DNA from: Streptomyces rishiriensis
GTDB lineage: Bacteria; Actinomycetota; Actinomycetes; Streptomycetales; Streptomycetaceae
DNA length: 64,000 nt
Direction: 5' to 3'
NCBI RefSeq assembly: GCF_003112535.1
Contig: NZ_BEWA01000028.1
Span: 62,001 to 126,000, forward strand
Shown: in pieces, positions 17,433 to 24,504 of the stretch
Numbering within the stretch: position 1 is the stretch's first letter
Layout: each line of letters starts with the position of its first letter
Notes under the pieces: model-generated
Databases searched by the model: none
Told to the model about the DNA's origin: nothing
What the model saw: the letters and a program-made list of their open reading frames with translations, nothing else
Program-made: the position numbers and the translations under genes

Positions 17433-18596
17433 ATGGACGTCGGGCTCAAGCGCGAGCTGGAGGAGAAGGTCAGGGCCGGTGAGCGGCTGACCCGTGAGGA
17501 CGGCGTCGCGCTGTACGAGTCGGACGACCTGGCGTGGCTGGGCGGTCTGGCGCACGAGGTGCGCATGCGCAAGAACGGCGACGTCGTGCACTTCAACGTC
17601 AACCGTCACCTCAACATGACGAACGTGTGCACCGCTTCGTGCGCGTACTGCTCCTTCCAGCGCAAGCCGGGCGAGAAGGACGCGTACACGATGCGCATCG
17701 AGGAGGCGGTGAAGCTCGCCAAGGCGATGGAGGGCGAGAACCTCACCGAGCTGCACATCGTCAACGGGCTGCACCCCAATCTGCCGTGGCGCTACTACCC
17801 GCGCTCGCTGCGCGAGCTGAAGGCGGCCCTGCCGAACGTCTCGCTCAAGGCGTTCACGGCGACGGAGATCCACCACTTCGAGACGATCAGCGGGCTCACG
17901 GCGTCGGAGATCCTGGACGAGCTGATCGACGCGGGCCTGGAGTCGCTCACCGGCGGCGGCGCGGAGATCTTCGACTGGGAGGTCCGCCAGCACATCGTGG
18001 ACCACCGCACCCACTGGGAGGACTGGTCGCGGATCCACCGCCTGGCGCACGAGAAGGGGCTCAAGACCCCGGCCACCATGCTGTACGGCCACATCGAGGA
18101 GCCCCGCCACCGCGTCGACCACGTGCTGCGGCTGCGCGAGTTGCAGGACGAGACGAACGGCTTCCAGGTCTTCATCCCGCTGCGCTACCAGCACGACTTC
18201 GTGGACATGAAGGACGGCAAGGTCCGCAACCGGCTCCAGGCGCGCACCCAGATGGCGACCGGCGCGGAGGCCCTCAAGACCTTCGCCGTCTCGCGACTGC
18301 TCTTCGACAACGTCCCGCACGTGAAGGTGTTCTGGGTGATGCACGGCGTCCAGACCGCGCAGCTGGCGCTCCAGCACGGCGCGGACGACATGGACGGCTC
18401 GGTCGTCGAGTACAAGATCACGCACGACGCCGACAACTACGGCACGCCGAACAAGCTCACCCGCGAGGACCTGCTGGACCTGATCCGCGACGCCGGGTTC
18501 CGGCCGGTGGAGCGCAACACGCGCTACGAGATCATCCGCGAGTACGACGGCCCGGACCCGGCCCGCCGGGAGTCGCCGCAGCCCATGCGGGTGTGA
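17433..18596 (+). CDS. mqnE: Aminodeoxyfutalosine synthase (radical SAM)
   Basis: 387-residue radical SAM enzyme. MqnE joins the 5'-deoxyadenosyl radical to the chorismate-derived enolpyruvyl benzoate made by MqnA, giving aminodeoxyfutalosine. The 4Fe-4S site is C66-x3-C70-x2-C73 (CTASCAYC), preceded by the NVNRHLNMTNVC strand typical of MqnE rather than MqnC. TGGGAEIFD and NGLHPNLPW segments also fit. The ATG at 17433 is preferred over the GTG at 17418 because the family begins near MDVGLK and an AAAGG site precedes it. Its partners mqnA and mqnC are about 21 and 25 kb downstream. Confidence 0.93.
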   Translation: MDVGLKRELEEKVRAGERLTREDGVALYESDDLAWLGGLAHEVRMRKNGDVVHFNVNRHLNMTNVCTASCAYCSFQRKPGEKDAYTMRIEEAVKLAKAMEGENLTELHIVNGLHPNLPWRYYPRSLRELKAALPNVSLKAFTATEIHHFETISGLTASEILDELIDAGLESLTGGGAEIFDWEVRQHIVDHRTHWEDWSRIHRLAHEKGLKTPATMLYGHIEEPRHRVDHVLRLRELQDETNGFQVFIPLRYQHDFVDMKDGKVRNRLQARTQMATGAEALKTFAVSRLLFDNVPHVKVFWVMHGVQTAQLALQHGADDMDGSVVEYKITHDADNYGTPNKLTREDLLDLIRDAGFRPVERNTRYEIIREYDGPDPARRESPQPMRV

Positions 18597-18638
18597 AGAC
18601 GGCGGGTCTCGTAAGGCCGTAAGGGCTACGATGCCGGT

Positions 18639-19163
18639 GTGTCCATTACCTTCACTCTCGATCCCGCTGTCGACCCGGCCCTGCGCGACGGCGTCCTCGA
18701 CCTGTGGACGGACGTCTCCAACGCGGGCGGAGCCGTCGGCTTCGTGGGCCCGGTGGACCGCGAGACGGTCCGGCCCGAGCTCCTCAGGCACCTCGCGGCG
18801 ATGGCAGAGGGCCGCCACCGGCTGCTCGTCGGGCGGGACGCGGCCGGCGAGGTGGCCGCGACGGCGTTCTTCTCCTTCAACGCGCACCGGCTGCAGAAGC
18901 ACTGGGTCTGGCTCTACACGGTGATGGTGCACCCCCGGCACCAGGGCCGGGGATACGGCCGCGACCTGCTGGCGGCCGCCGCCGACGCGGCCCGCGGCTT
19001 CGACGGCATCGAGGCGATCCGCCTCTCCTGCCGCGGCGGACTGGGCCTGGAGAACTTCTACGGCTCCTGCGGCTACAAGGAGGTCGGCCGGATCCCGGAC
19101 GCCATCCGGGTCGCCCCGGGCGACGACCGCGACGACGTCATCATGCTGCTTCCGCTGCGCTGA
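18639..19163 (+). CDS. GNAT-family N-acetyltransferase
   Basis: 174-residue GNAT acetyltransferase. The acetyl-CoA loop motif is R-H-Q-G-R-G-Y-G (HPRHQGRGYGRDLL, about residue 106), after a strand WLYTVMVHP. The acceptor is not identifiable. It starts with a GTG at 18639, 43 bases after mqnE, in the same direction. Proximity to mqnE is not evidence of a menaquinone role. Confidence 0.88.
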   Translation: MSITFTLDPAVDPALRDGVLDLWTDVSNAGGAVGFVGPVDRETVRPELLRHLAAMAEGRHRLLVGRDAAGEVAATAFFSFNAHRLQKHWVWLYTVMVHPRHQGRGYGRDLLAAAADAARGFDGIEAIRLSCRGGLGLENFYGSCGYKEVGRIPDAIRVAPGDDRDDVIMLLPLR

Positions 19164-19259
19164 CGCCGGCGGGGCGGCCGCGGGGGCGGCTGCGGGATCG
19201 GCGGCCGGGCGTGCTTCACTGGATGACGGCCCCTTTTGGAATCGGAAGAGTGGATTGAC

Positions 19260-19568
19260 ATGCTCCGCTACACACTGATGCGCCTCGGTGTCTTCGCCGG
19301 CTGCTTCGTGGTCGTCTGGGGTCTCGTCTACTCGGGCGTCGTCCCGCGCGGCCTCGGCGACTCCAACATCATGTGGGTCCTGCTGCTCTCGCTGGTGATC
19401 TCCGCCCCGATCAGTTTCGTGGTGCTGCGCAAGGAACGCGACCGCGCCTCGGTGCACGTCGTGCAGCGGGTCGACCGCATGAAGGCGAACCTGGAGGCCA
19501 ACCGGTCCCAGGAAGACGCCACGGCCGACGAGTCCGCCCGCCCCCAGGGCCAGACGCAGACCTCGTAA
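19260..19568 (+). CDS. DUF4229-family small membrane protein
   Basis: 102 residues with two hydrophobic helices (about 1-25 and 37-58) and an LRYTLMRLGVF start that matches the DUF4229 family of actinobacterial membrane proteins. The cytoplasmic tail is basic then acidic and Gln/Ser-rich, probably disordered. The ATG at 19260 has GGAAGAG eight bases upstream, while the longer frame begins with a weak TTG. Function unknown. A strong terminator follows. Confidence 0.82.
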   Translation: MLRYTLMRLGVFAGCFVVVWGLVYSGVVPRGLGDSNIMWVLLLSLVISAPISFVVLRKERDRASVHVVQRVDRMKANLEANRSQEDATADESARPQGQTQTS

Positions 19569-19570
19569 CG

Positions 19571-19602
19571 GGGCCTGCCCGGCACCCTCCCGGGGCAGGC
19601 CC
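19571..19602 (+). terminator. Terminator after the DUF4229 gene
   Basis: GGGCCTGCCC (19571-19580) and GGGCAGGCCC (19593-19602) form a perfect 10-bp stem with a 12-base loop, two bases after the stop codon. Confidence 0.75.
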
Positions 19603-19651
19603 GTCCCGTCGCACGGGACCGGGTGCGCCCAGCCCTGGCTACGCTGTGCGC

Positions 19652-20296
19652 ATGGGTGCCGTGAAGACCAAACGGATGCCGCGCGCGGTCCGTGAGCAGC
19701 AGATGCTGGACGCCGCCGTGGAGACCTTCGGTCGCCGGGGGTACATGGCCGCTTCGATGGACGAGATCGCCGAACTCGCGGGCGTGTCCAAGCCGTTGGT
19801 GTACCTCTACCTGAACTCCAAGGAAGACCTCTTCACCGCCTGCATCCGGCGTGAGGCCAAGGCGCTCGTCGAGGCCGTCCGGGCCGGCGTCCGCACCGAT
19901 CTGCCCGCCGACCGCCAACTCTGGGAAGGGCTGCGGGCGTTCTTCGCGCACACCGCGCAGCACCCGCACGCCTGGTCCGTCCTCCACCTCCAGGCCCGCA
20001 CCCACGGCGAGCCCTTCGCCGCCGAGGTCGCGGCGATGCGCGAGGAGATCGTCGCGTTCGTCACGCAGCTCATCGTGGTCGCGGCCCGGGAGGCCCACCG
20101 CGATCCCGACCTCCCCGAACGCGAGGTCGCCGGACTGGCCGAGGCCCTGGTGGGCGCCGCCGAATCCCTCGCGGCCTGGACCAACGCCACCGCGGGCGTC
20201 ACCTCCCGCCAGGCGGCCGCGACCCTGATGAACTTCGCCTGGTCGGGCCTCGGAAACCTGATGGACGGCCGCCCCTGGACCCCACCGGGGGACTGA
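19652..20296 (+). CDS. TetR-family regulator, candidate controller of the fatty-acid locus
   Basis: 214-residue TetR-family repressor. The N-terminal helix-turn-helix (about 12-58) contains the standard MDEIAELAGVSKPLVYLYLNSKEDL-type recognition region. The C-terminal two thirds are an all-helical ligand domain. The ATG at 19652 follows a terminated gene, so it has its own promoter. The next genes encode fatty-acid enzymes (MaoC, FabG, thiolase, acyl-CoA ligase), whose promoters carry similar palindromes, and this regulator is the nearest candidate to bind them. That link is inference. A CoA-ester ligand would fit. Confidence 0.88.
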   Translation: MGAVKTKRMPRAVREQQMLDAAVETFGRRGYMAASMDEIAELAGVSKPLVYLYLNSKEDLFTACIRREAKALVEAVRAGVRTDLPADRQLWEGLRAFFAHTAQHPHAWSVLHLQARTHGEPFAAEVAAMREEIVAFVTQLIVVAAREAHRDPDLPEREVAGLAEALVGAAESLAAWTNATAGVTSRQAAATLMNFAWSGLGNLMDGRPWTPPGD

Positions 20297-20362
20297 CCGG
20301 GACCGCCCATTAACCACCCAGGAACCGCCCAGGACTCCGGCGAGGGGCCGAGCGGGGGAGTC

Positions 20363-21493
20363 CTAGTCGGGGCGCGACCCCTCGGCGGAGTCGCCGAGGC
20401 GGTCCACTCGCCCGCTCACATGGACCCGTCCCGCCTCTCCCGTTCCGCGCAGTTCGAAGCGGCTGCCGTCCGCCGCGAAGGCGACCGTGCCCGGCAGCAG
20501 TACCGGGGCCCGGAACTCCGCGCGGACCCGCACCGCCGGAGGCGCACCGTGGGCGGCCAGGCAGCGGGCCACGGTCCACATGCCGTGGGCGATCGCCCGG
20601 GGGAAGCCGAAGAGGCGGGCGGTGAGTGCGTGCAGGTGGATCGGGTTGCGGTCGCCCGACGCCGCGCCGTAGCGCCGCCCGACGTCGACGGCGAGCCGCC
20701 ACTCGTCGAGCACGGGCAGCAGACCGGGCTCGGCGCGCCCGGAGGCCGGGACTGCCTGTCCGGTGACGGGGGCCGGACGTACGGGCGCGGACGCAGCTCG
20801 GTCCGTGGCCGGTGTCGGAAGGCCGGGAGGCGGCGCGACCTGTCCTGTGGCGGAGGCTGCCTGTCCGGTGGTGGGTGCCGGATGTCCGGGCGCGGGCGCG
20901 GCCCGGTCGGTGGCCGGTGTGGTCCGGGTGGGCGGGGGTGCGGGCCGGTCCGCGGTGGGCCCGGTCCCGGTGCGGTGGCGGGCCAGGTAGGTGCTCGTCG
21001 AGGTCCACACGGGCTCGTCCGCGGTGTCCGGCCCCTCACTCGTGCCATGTGACGGAGTCGCCCGCAGATCCGTCACGACGACCGCCTCCGTTCCCTTGCG
21101 GTGTGGCTCCAGCCGGTCCACGTACACGGTGAGGTCGTAGGCCCCGGTGGCGGGGAGCGCCGCGCGGCGGGTGATCTCGATCGACGTGTGGACGAGGCCG
21201 AGCAGCGGGAGCGGGAAGTCCCGGCCGCTCATGATCCGCATGGCCAGCGGGAAGCCCAGGACATGGGGATAGGTGAGCGGCAGCGCGTCCTCGCCGGTCG
21301 GGAAGGCGCAGACCCGCTCGTAGGCGGCGAGCCGGGCCAGGTCCACGCGCAGTCCGGGCAGGACGAGACGGTCACCGGCGCCGGAGAACACCGCGCCGGG
21401 CCGGGGCCGCTTGAACGGGGAGCGCAGCGCACCGAGGGCGAGTCGCGGACCGAGGGCCGGGGGGCCGGACAGCGTGATCACGTCGCCGGTCAT
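20363..21493 (-). CDS. MaoC-like (R)-3-hydroxyacyl dehydratase with Pro/Ala-rich insert
   Basis: 376-residue double-hotdog protein of the HtdX/MaoC type that hydrates or dehydrates 3-hydroxyacyl-CoA/ACP. The hydratase-2 signature is clear in the C-terminal hotdog: D281-x-N283-P-I-H286 within YGAASGDRNPIH, followed by FPRAIAHGMW. The N-terminal hotdog covers about 30-170. Between them, residues 176-256 form a low-complexity linker built of PA/TGQAA/TDRAA-like units, much longer than a usual hotdog linker. The ATG at 21493 overlaps the FabG stop (TAATG), so the two are coupled. The pairing with a large FabG and a divergent thiolase mirrors mycobacterial htdX-fabG4/fadA2. Confidence 0.87.
   Translation of the reverse strand: MTGDVITLSGPPALGPRLALGALRSPFKRPRPGAVFSGAGDRLVLPGLRVDLARLAAYERVCAFPTGEDALPLTYPHVLGFPLAMRIMSGRDFPLPLLGLVHTSIEITRRAALPATGAYDLTVYVDRLEPHRKGTEAVVVTDLRATPSHGTSEGPDTADEPVWTSTSTYLARHRTGTGPTADRPAPPPTRTTPATDRAAPAPGHPAPTTGQAASATGQVAPPPGLPTPATDRAASAPVRPAPVTGQAVPASGRAEPGLLPVLDEWRLAVDVGRRYGAASGDRNPIHLHALTARLFGFPRAIAHGMWTVARCLAAHGAPPAVRVRAEFRAPVLLPGTVAFAADGSRFELRGTGEAGRVHVSGRVDRLGDSAEGSRPD
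20726..20968 (-). repeat. Low-complexity repeat region inside the MaoC gene
   Basis: This segment encodes residues 176-256, a degenerate repeat of Pro/Ala/Thr/Gly units of about 10 residues (ATGQ, ATDRAA, PAPVTGQA). It separates the two hotdog domains and is probably disordered. Confidence 0.7.
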
Positions 21494-22857
21494 TACGCCC
21501 CCAGCAGGCTCTGGCCGCACACCCGCACGACCTGCCCGTTCACCGCGCCGGACGCGGGGTGCGCGAGCCACGCGGTCGTCTCGGCGACGTCGACGGGCAG
21601 TCCGCCCTGCGCGAGGGAGTTCATCCGGCGGCCCGCCTCACGGATGAACAGCGGCACCGCGGCCGTCATCCTCGTCTCGATGAAGCCGGGGGCCACCGCG
21701 TTGACCGTGACCCCGTGCTCGGCGAGCGCGCGCGGCGCGAGGGAGCGGACCAGGCCGGCGATCCCCGCCTTGCTCGCGCCGTAGTTCGTCTGTCCGGCGT
21801 TGCCGGCGAGGCCGGCGATGGAGGCCGTCGCCACGATGCGCCCGCCCCGGCGCAGGGTCCCCTTGGCGAGCAGCGCGTCCGTCGTGCGCAGCACACTCCC
21901 CAGGTTGACGTCCAGCACCGAACTCCAGCGCTCGGCGGGCATGTTGACCAGCCGTCTGTCCCGGGTGATCCCGGCGTTGTGGACCAGCACGTCGAGCCCG
22001 TCGGGGAGTTCGGCGGCGATCCGCTCGCCCGCGTCGGCGGCGGTGATGTCGAGGGCGAGCGCCGTTCCGTCCAGTTGCCCGGCCAGCCGCCGGGCGTCGT
22101 CCTGGGCCTGCGGAACGTCCAGCACGACGACGCGGGCCCCGTCGCGTGCCAGCGTCCGGGCGACCGCCTCGCCGATGCCGCGCGCGCCGCCGGTGACGAG
22201 CGCGGTGCGGCCGGCCAGCGGGAGCGACCGGTCGGCGGGGGCCTCGGAACCGTCGGCCGTCGCCGCGATCACCTGACCGCTGACGTACGCGGACTTGGGG
22301 GACAGCAGGAAGCGCAGGGTGGACTCGGCGGCGGCCGCGTCGGTCAGCCTGAGCAGGTTCACGGTCGTGCCGCGTCCGATCTCCTTGCCGAGGGAGCGCA
22401 CGAACCCCTCCAGGGCCTGCTGCACGGCCGCCCGGTGATGGCCGGACCCGGCGTGCGGGGGCGAATCCAGGGGCGAGCCGAGCACCACGATCCGTCCGCT
22501 CGCCGCGACCGACCGCACGACCGGGTGCAGGGCCGCGTGGACCTCGGCGAGCGTGTCGACGTCGTGGACGCCGGTGGCGTCGAGGACGACGGCCGCGACG
22601 GCGGCGTTGCCGGGGCTCGCGGCACGGCCCGTGGCAGGGCCGGCGGCGGGGTCGGCCAGGGGGAGCCCGGTGCGGGCGAGGACCGGCGCGAGGTCGCCGA
22701 GCGCGCTCTCGCCGGCCGTAAGGTGAAGCAAGTCGCCGGGGAGACAAGGGTGTTCGGGTGACCAGCGCCTGAGCGCCGCCGGTTGCGGAAGGCCGAGCCG
22801 CCGGGTGAGGAACCGGCCGGGGGCGGTGGCGGTGAAGCTCAGATAGCGGTCGGCCAT
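21493..22857 (-). CDS. fabG: High-molecular-weight 3-oxoacyl-ACP/CoA reductase (FabG4-like)
   Basis: 454 residues, about twice a normal FabG and the same length as mycobacterial FabG4. The C-terminal half is a complete short-chain reductase: TGGARGIG cofactor loop (222-229), NAG at 294-296, Ser346, and Y359-x3-K363. The N-terminal 210 residues look like a degenerate Rossmann domain without a catalytic Tyr-Lys, as in FabG4-type proteins. It would reduce 3-oxoacyl-CoA/ACP with NAD(P)H. The ATG at 22857 has GGGAG seven bases upstream and is preferred to the GTG at 22875. It shares a divergent control region with the thiolase gene. Confidence 0.9.
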   Translation of the reverse strand: MADRYLSFTATAPGRFLTRRLGLPQPAALRRWSPEHPCLPGDLLHLTAGESALGDLAPVLARTGLPLADPAAGPATGRAASPGNAAVAAVVLDATGVHDVDTLAEVHAALHPVVRSVAASGRIVVLGSPLDSPPHAGSGHHRAAVQQALEGFVRSLGKEIGRGTTVNLLRLTDAAAAESTLRFLLSPKSAYVSGQVIAATADGSEAPADRSLPLAGRTALVTGGARGIGEAVARTLARDGARVVVLDVPQAQDDARRLAGQLDGTALALDITAADAGERIAAELPDGLDVLVHNAGITRDRRLVNMPAERWSSVLDVNLGSVLRTTDALLAKGTLRRGGRIVATASIAGLAGNAGQTNYGASKAGIAGLVRSLAPRALAEHGVTVNAVAPGFIETRMTAAVPLFIREAGRRMNSLAQGGLPVDVAETTAWLAHPASGAVNGQVVRVCGQSLLGA

Positions 22858-22899
22858 GTTCGTCTCGTCTCCCACGGGCTTGACGCACAGGATAATTTA

Positions 22900-22930
22900 C
22901 TTACTCCGGAGTAAGGTTACCGGGGGTAAG
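22900..22930. promoter_or_regulatory. Double palindromic operator between fabG and thiolase genes
   Basis: A perfect 16-bp palindrome, CTTACTCCGGAGTAAG (22900-22915), is followed two bases later by TTACCGGGGGTAA (22917-22929). They lie in a locally AT-richer stretch midway between the divergent starts at 22857 and 22960. Size, symmetry and tandem placement suit a TetR-type repressor. A weaker copy lies before the acyl-CoA ligase gene. Confidence 0.65.
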
Positions 22931-22959
22931 TCTAGGTCAAGAGTGAGGAGCAGGTCGAG

Positions 22960-24294
22960 ATGAGTACCTCGGAGCCGTCGAAGGTGACCTATCTGAAAGG
23001 GGCCCGCAAGAGCCCCCTGGAGCCTCCGCGCGCCCGTCGCGTGGCGATCGTCGGCGGCTCCCGCATCCCCTTCGCCCGCTCCGACGGCCCCTACGCCACC
23101 GCCTCCAACCAGGACATGCTGACGGCGGCCGTGAACGGGCTCGTGAACCGGTACGCGCTCGACGTGCCCGGCGTCGTGGGCGAGTTCGTCGCCGGGGCCG
23201 TGCTCAAGCACAGCCGGGACTTCAACCTGGCCCGCGAGACCGTCCTCGGCTCGAAGCTCGACCCCCGCACCCCCGCCTACGACGTCCAGCAGGCCTGCGG
23301 CACCGGCCTGCAGGCCGTGATCGCCGCCGCCAACAAGATCGCCCTCGGGCAGACCGAGTCCGCGATCGCGGGCGGCGCGGACACCGCGAGCGACGCCCCC
23401 CTCGGCGTCAACGACCGGCTGCGCCGCATCCTCCTGGAGGCCCGCCGAGCGAAGTCGACCGGAGACCGCCTCAAGGCGCTCGCGCGGATCCGCCCCTCCC
23501 ATCTGGTTCCCGAGATCCCGCGCAACGCCGAACCGCGCACCGGTCTGTCCATGGGCGAGCACGCGGCGGTCACCGCCCGCGCCTGGGGCATCGGACGCGA
23601 GGCCCAGGACGAGCTGGCCGCTACCAGCCACCAGCGCCTCGCCGCCGCGTACGAGCGGGGCTTCTTCAGCGACCTGGTGGTCCCGTTCCGCGACCTGGCC
23701 CGCGACCAGAACCTGCGCCCCGGTTCCACCGTCGAGCAACTGGCCCGCCTGAAGCCGGTGTTCGGGACCGACGGGCCCGAGCCGACCATGACGGCGGGCA
23801 ACTCCACCCCGCTGACGGACGGTTCGGCCGTCGTCCTGCTCGCCTCCGAGGACTGGGCCGAAGCGCGCGGCCTGGAGCCGCTCGCGTACCTGACCGCCTA
23901 CGAGACGGCCGCCGTGGACTTCGTGCGCGGCGACGCGGCCGGGGGCGAGGACGGCCTGCTGATGGCCCCCGCGTACGCGGTCCCGCGCATGCTGGAGCGG
24001 GCCGGCCTGGGCATCGAGGACTTCGACCTGGTCGAGGTGCACGAGGCGTTCGCCTCCCAGGTGCTGGCCACCCTCGCGGCCTGGGAGAAGCAGGGTCTGG
24101 CCCCGGTCGACCGGGACAAGCTGAACGTGACCGGCTCCTCCCTCGCCACCGGTCATCCCTTCGCGGCCACCGGAGCCCGCATCACGGCGACGCTCGCCAA
24201 ACTCCTCGCCGAACGGGGCGGCCCGGCGCGCGGGCTGATCTCCATCTGCGCGGCGGGCGGACAGGGCGTCACCGCGATCCTGGAACGAACGTGA
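22960..24294 (+). CDS. fadA: Acetyl-CoA C-acetyltransferase / 3-ketoacyl-CoA thiolase
   Basis: 444-residue thiolase. Cys113 in QQACGTG is the acyl-accepting nucleophile. The second active-site region holds GHPFAATGAR (His near 395) and the final Cys near 431 in CAAGGQG. The extra 25-residue N-terminus and the length resemble FadA2/FadI-type thiolases. The ATG at 22960 has GAGGAG nine bases upstream. It is transcribed divergently from fabG-maoC, and the three should act on the same acyl-CoA intermediates. Cytoplasmic. Confidence 0.93.
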   Translation: MSTSEPSKVTYLKGARKSPLEPPRARRVAIVGGSRIPFARSDGPYATASNQDMLTAAVNGLVNRYALDVPGVVGEFVAGAVLKHSRDFNLARETVLGSKLDPRTPAYDVQQACGTGLQAVIAAANKIALGQTESAIAGGADTASDAPLGVNDRLRRILLEARRAKSTGDRLKALARIRPSHLVPEIPRNAEPRTGLSMGEHAAVTARAWGIGREAQDELAATSHQRLAAAYERGFFSDLVVPFRDLARDQNLRPGSTVEQLARLKPVFGTDGPEPTMTAGNSTPLTDGSAVVLLASEDWAEARGLEPLAYLTAYETAAVDFVRGDAAGGEDGLLMAPAYAVPRMLERAGLGIEDFDLVEVHEAFASQVLATLAAWEKQGLAPVDRDKLNVTGSSLATGHPFAATGARITATLAKLLAERGGPARGLISICAAGGQGVTAILERT

Positions 24295-24299
24295 GCGTC

Positions 24300-24318
24300 C
24301 CTCGGACAACCCCCGAGG
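24300..24318 (+). terminator. Short hairpin after the thiolase gene
   Basis: CCTCGG (24300-24305) and CCGAGG (24313-24318) form a 6-bp stem with a 7-base loop, right after the stop at 24292-24294. Modest strength. Confidence 0.4.
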
Positions 24319-24392
24319 TTGCACAGCCCCGCCCCCGGAACATCCCGGAACACGCACACGCCCCACACCTGGGAGCCGTACGATCCCCTACC

Positions 24393-24405
24393 TAACCGGC
24401 GGTAA
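24393..24405. promoter_or_regulatory. Possible third operator copy before the acyl-CoA ligase gene
   Basis: TAACCGGCGGTAA lies 100 bases before the ligase start. Read on the other strand it is TTACCGCCGGTTA, matching TTACCGGGGGTAA of the fabG/thiolase region at 10 of 13 positions. A shared repressor is possible. Confidence 0.4.
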
Positions 24406-24504
24406 CCCTCGTCTTAACGGGCATCCCGGTTGAACGCGTCGGTGCGCCAAGCACGTACGTCATGCAGCAAGCAGTTTCGTCGCTGCACGCCCAGGGAGCC
24501 GCCC

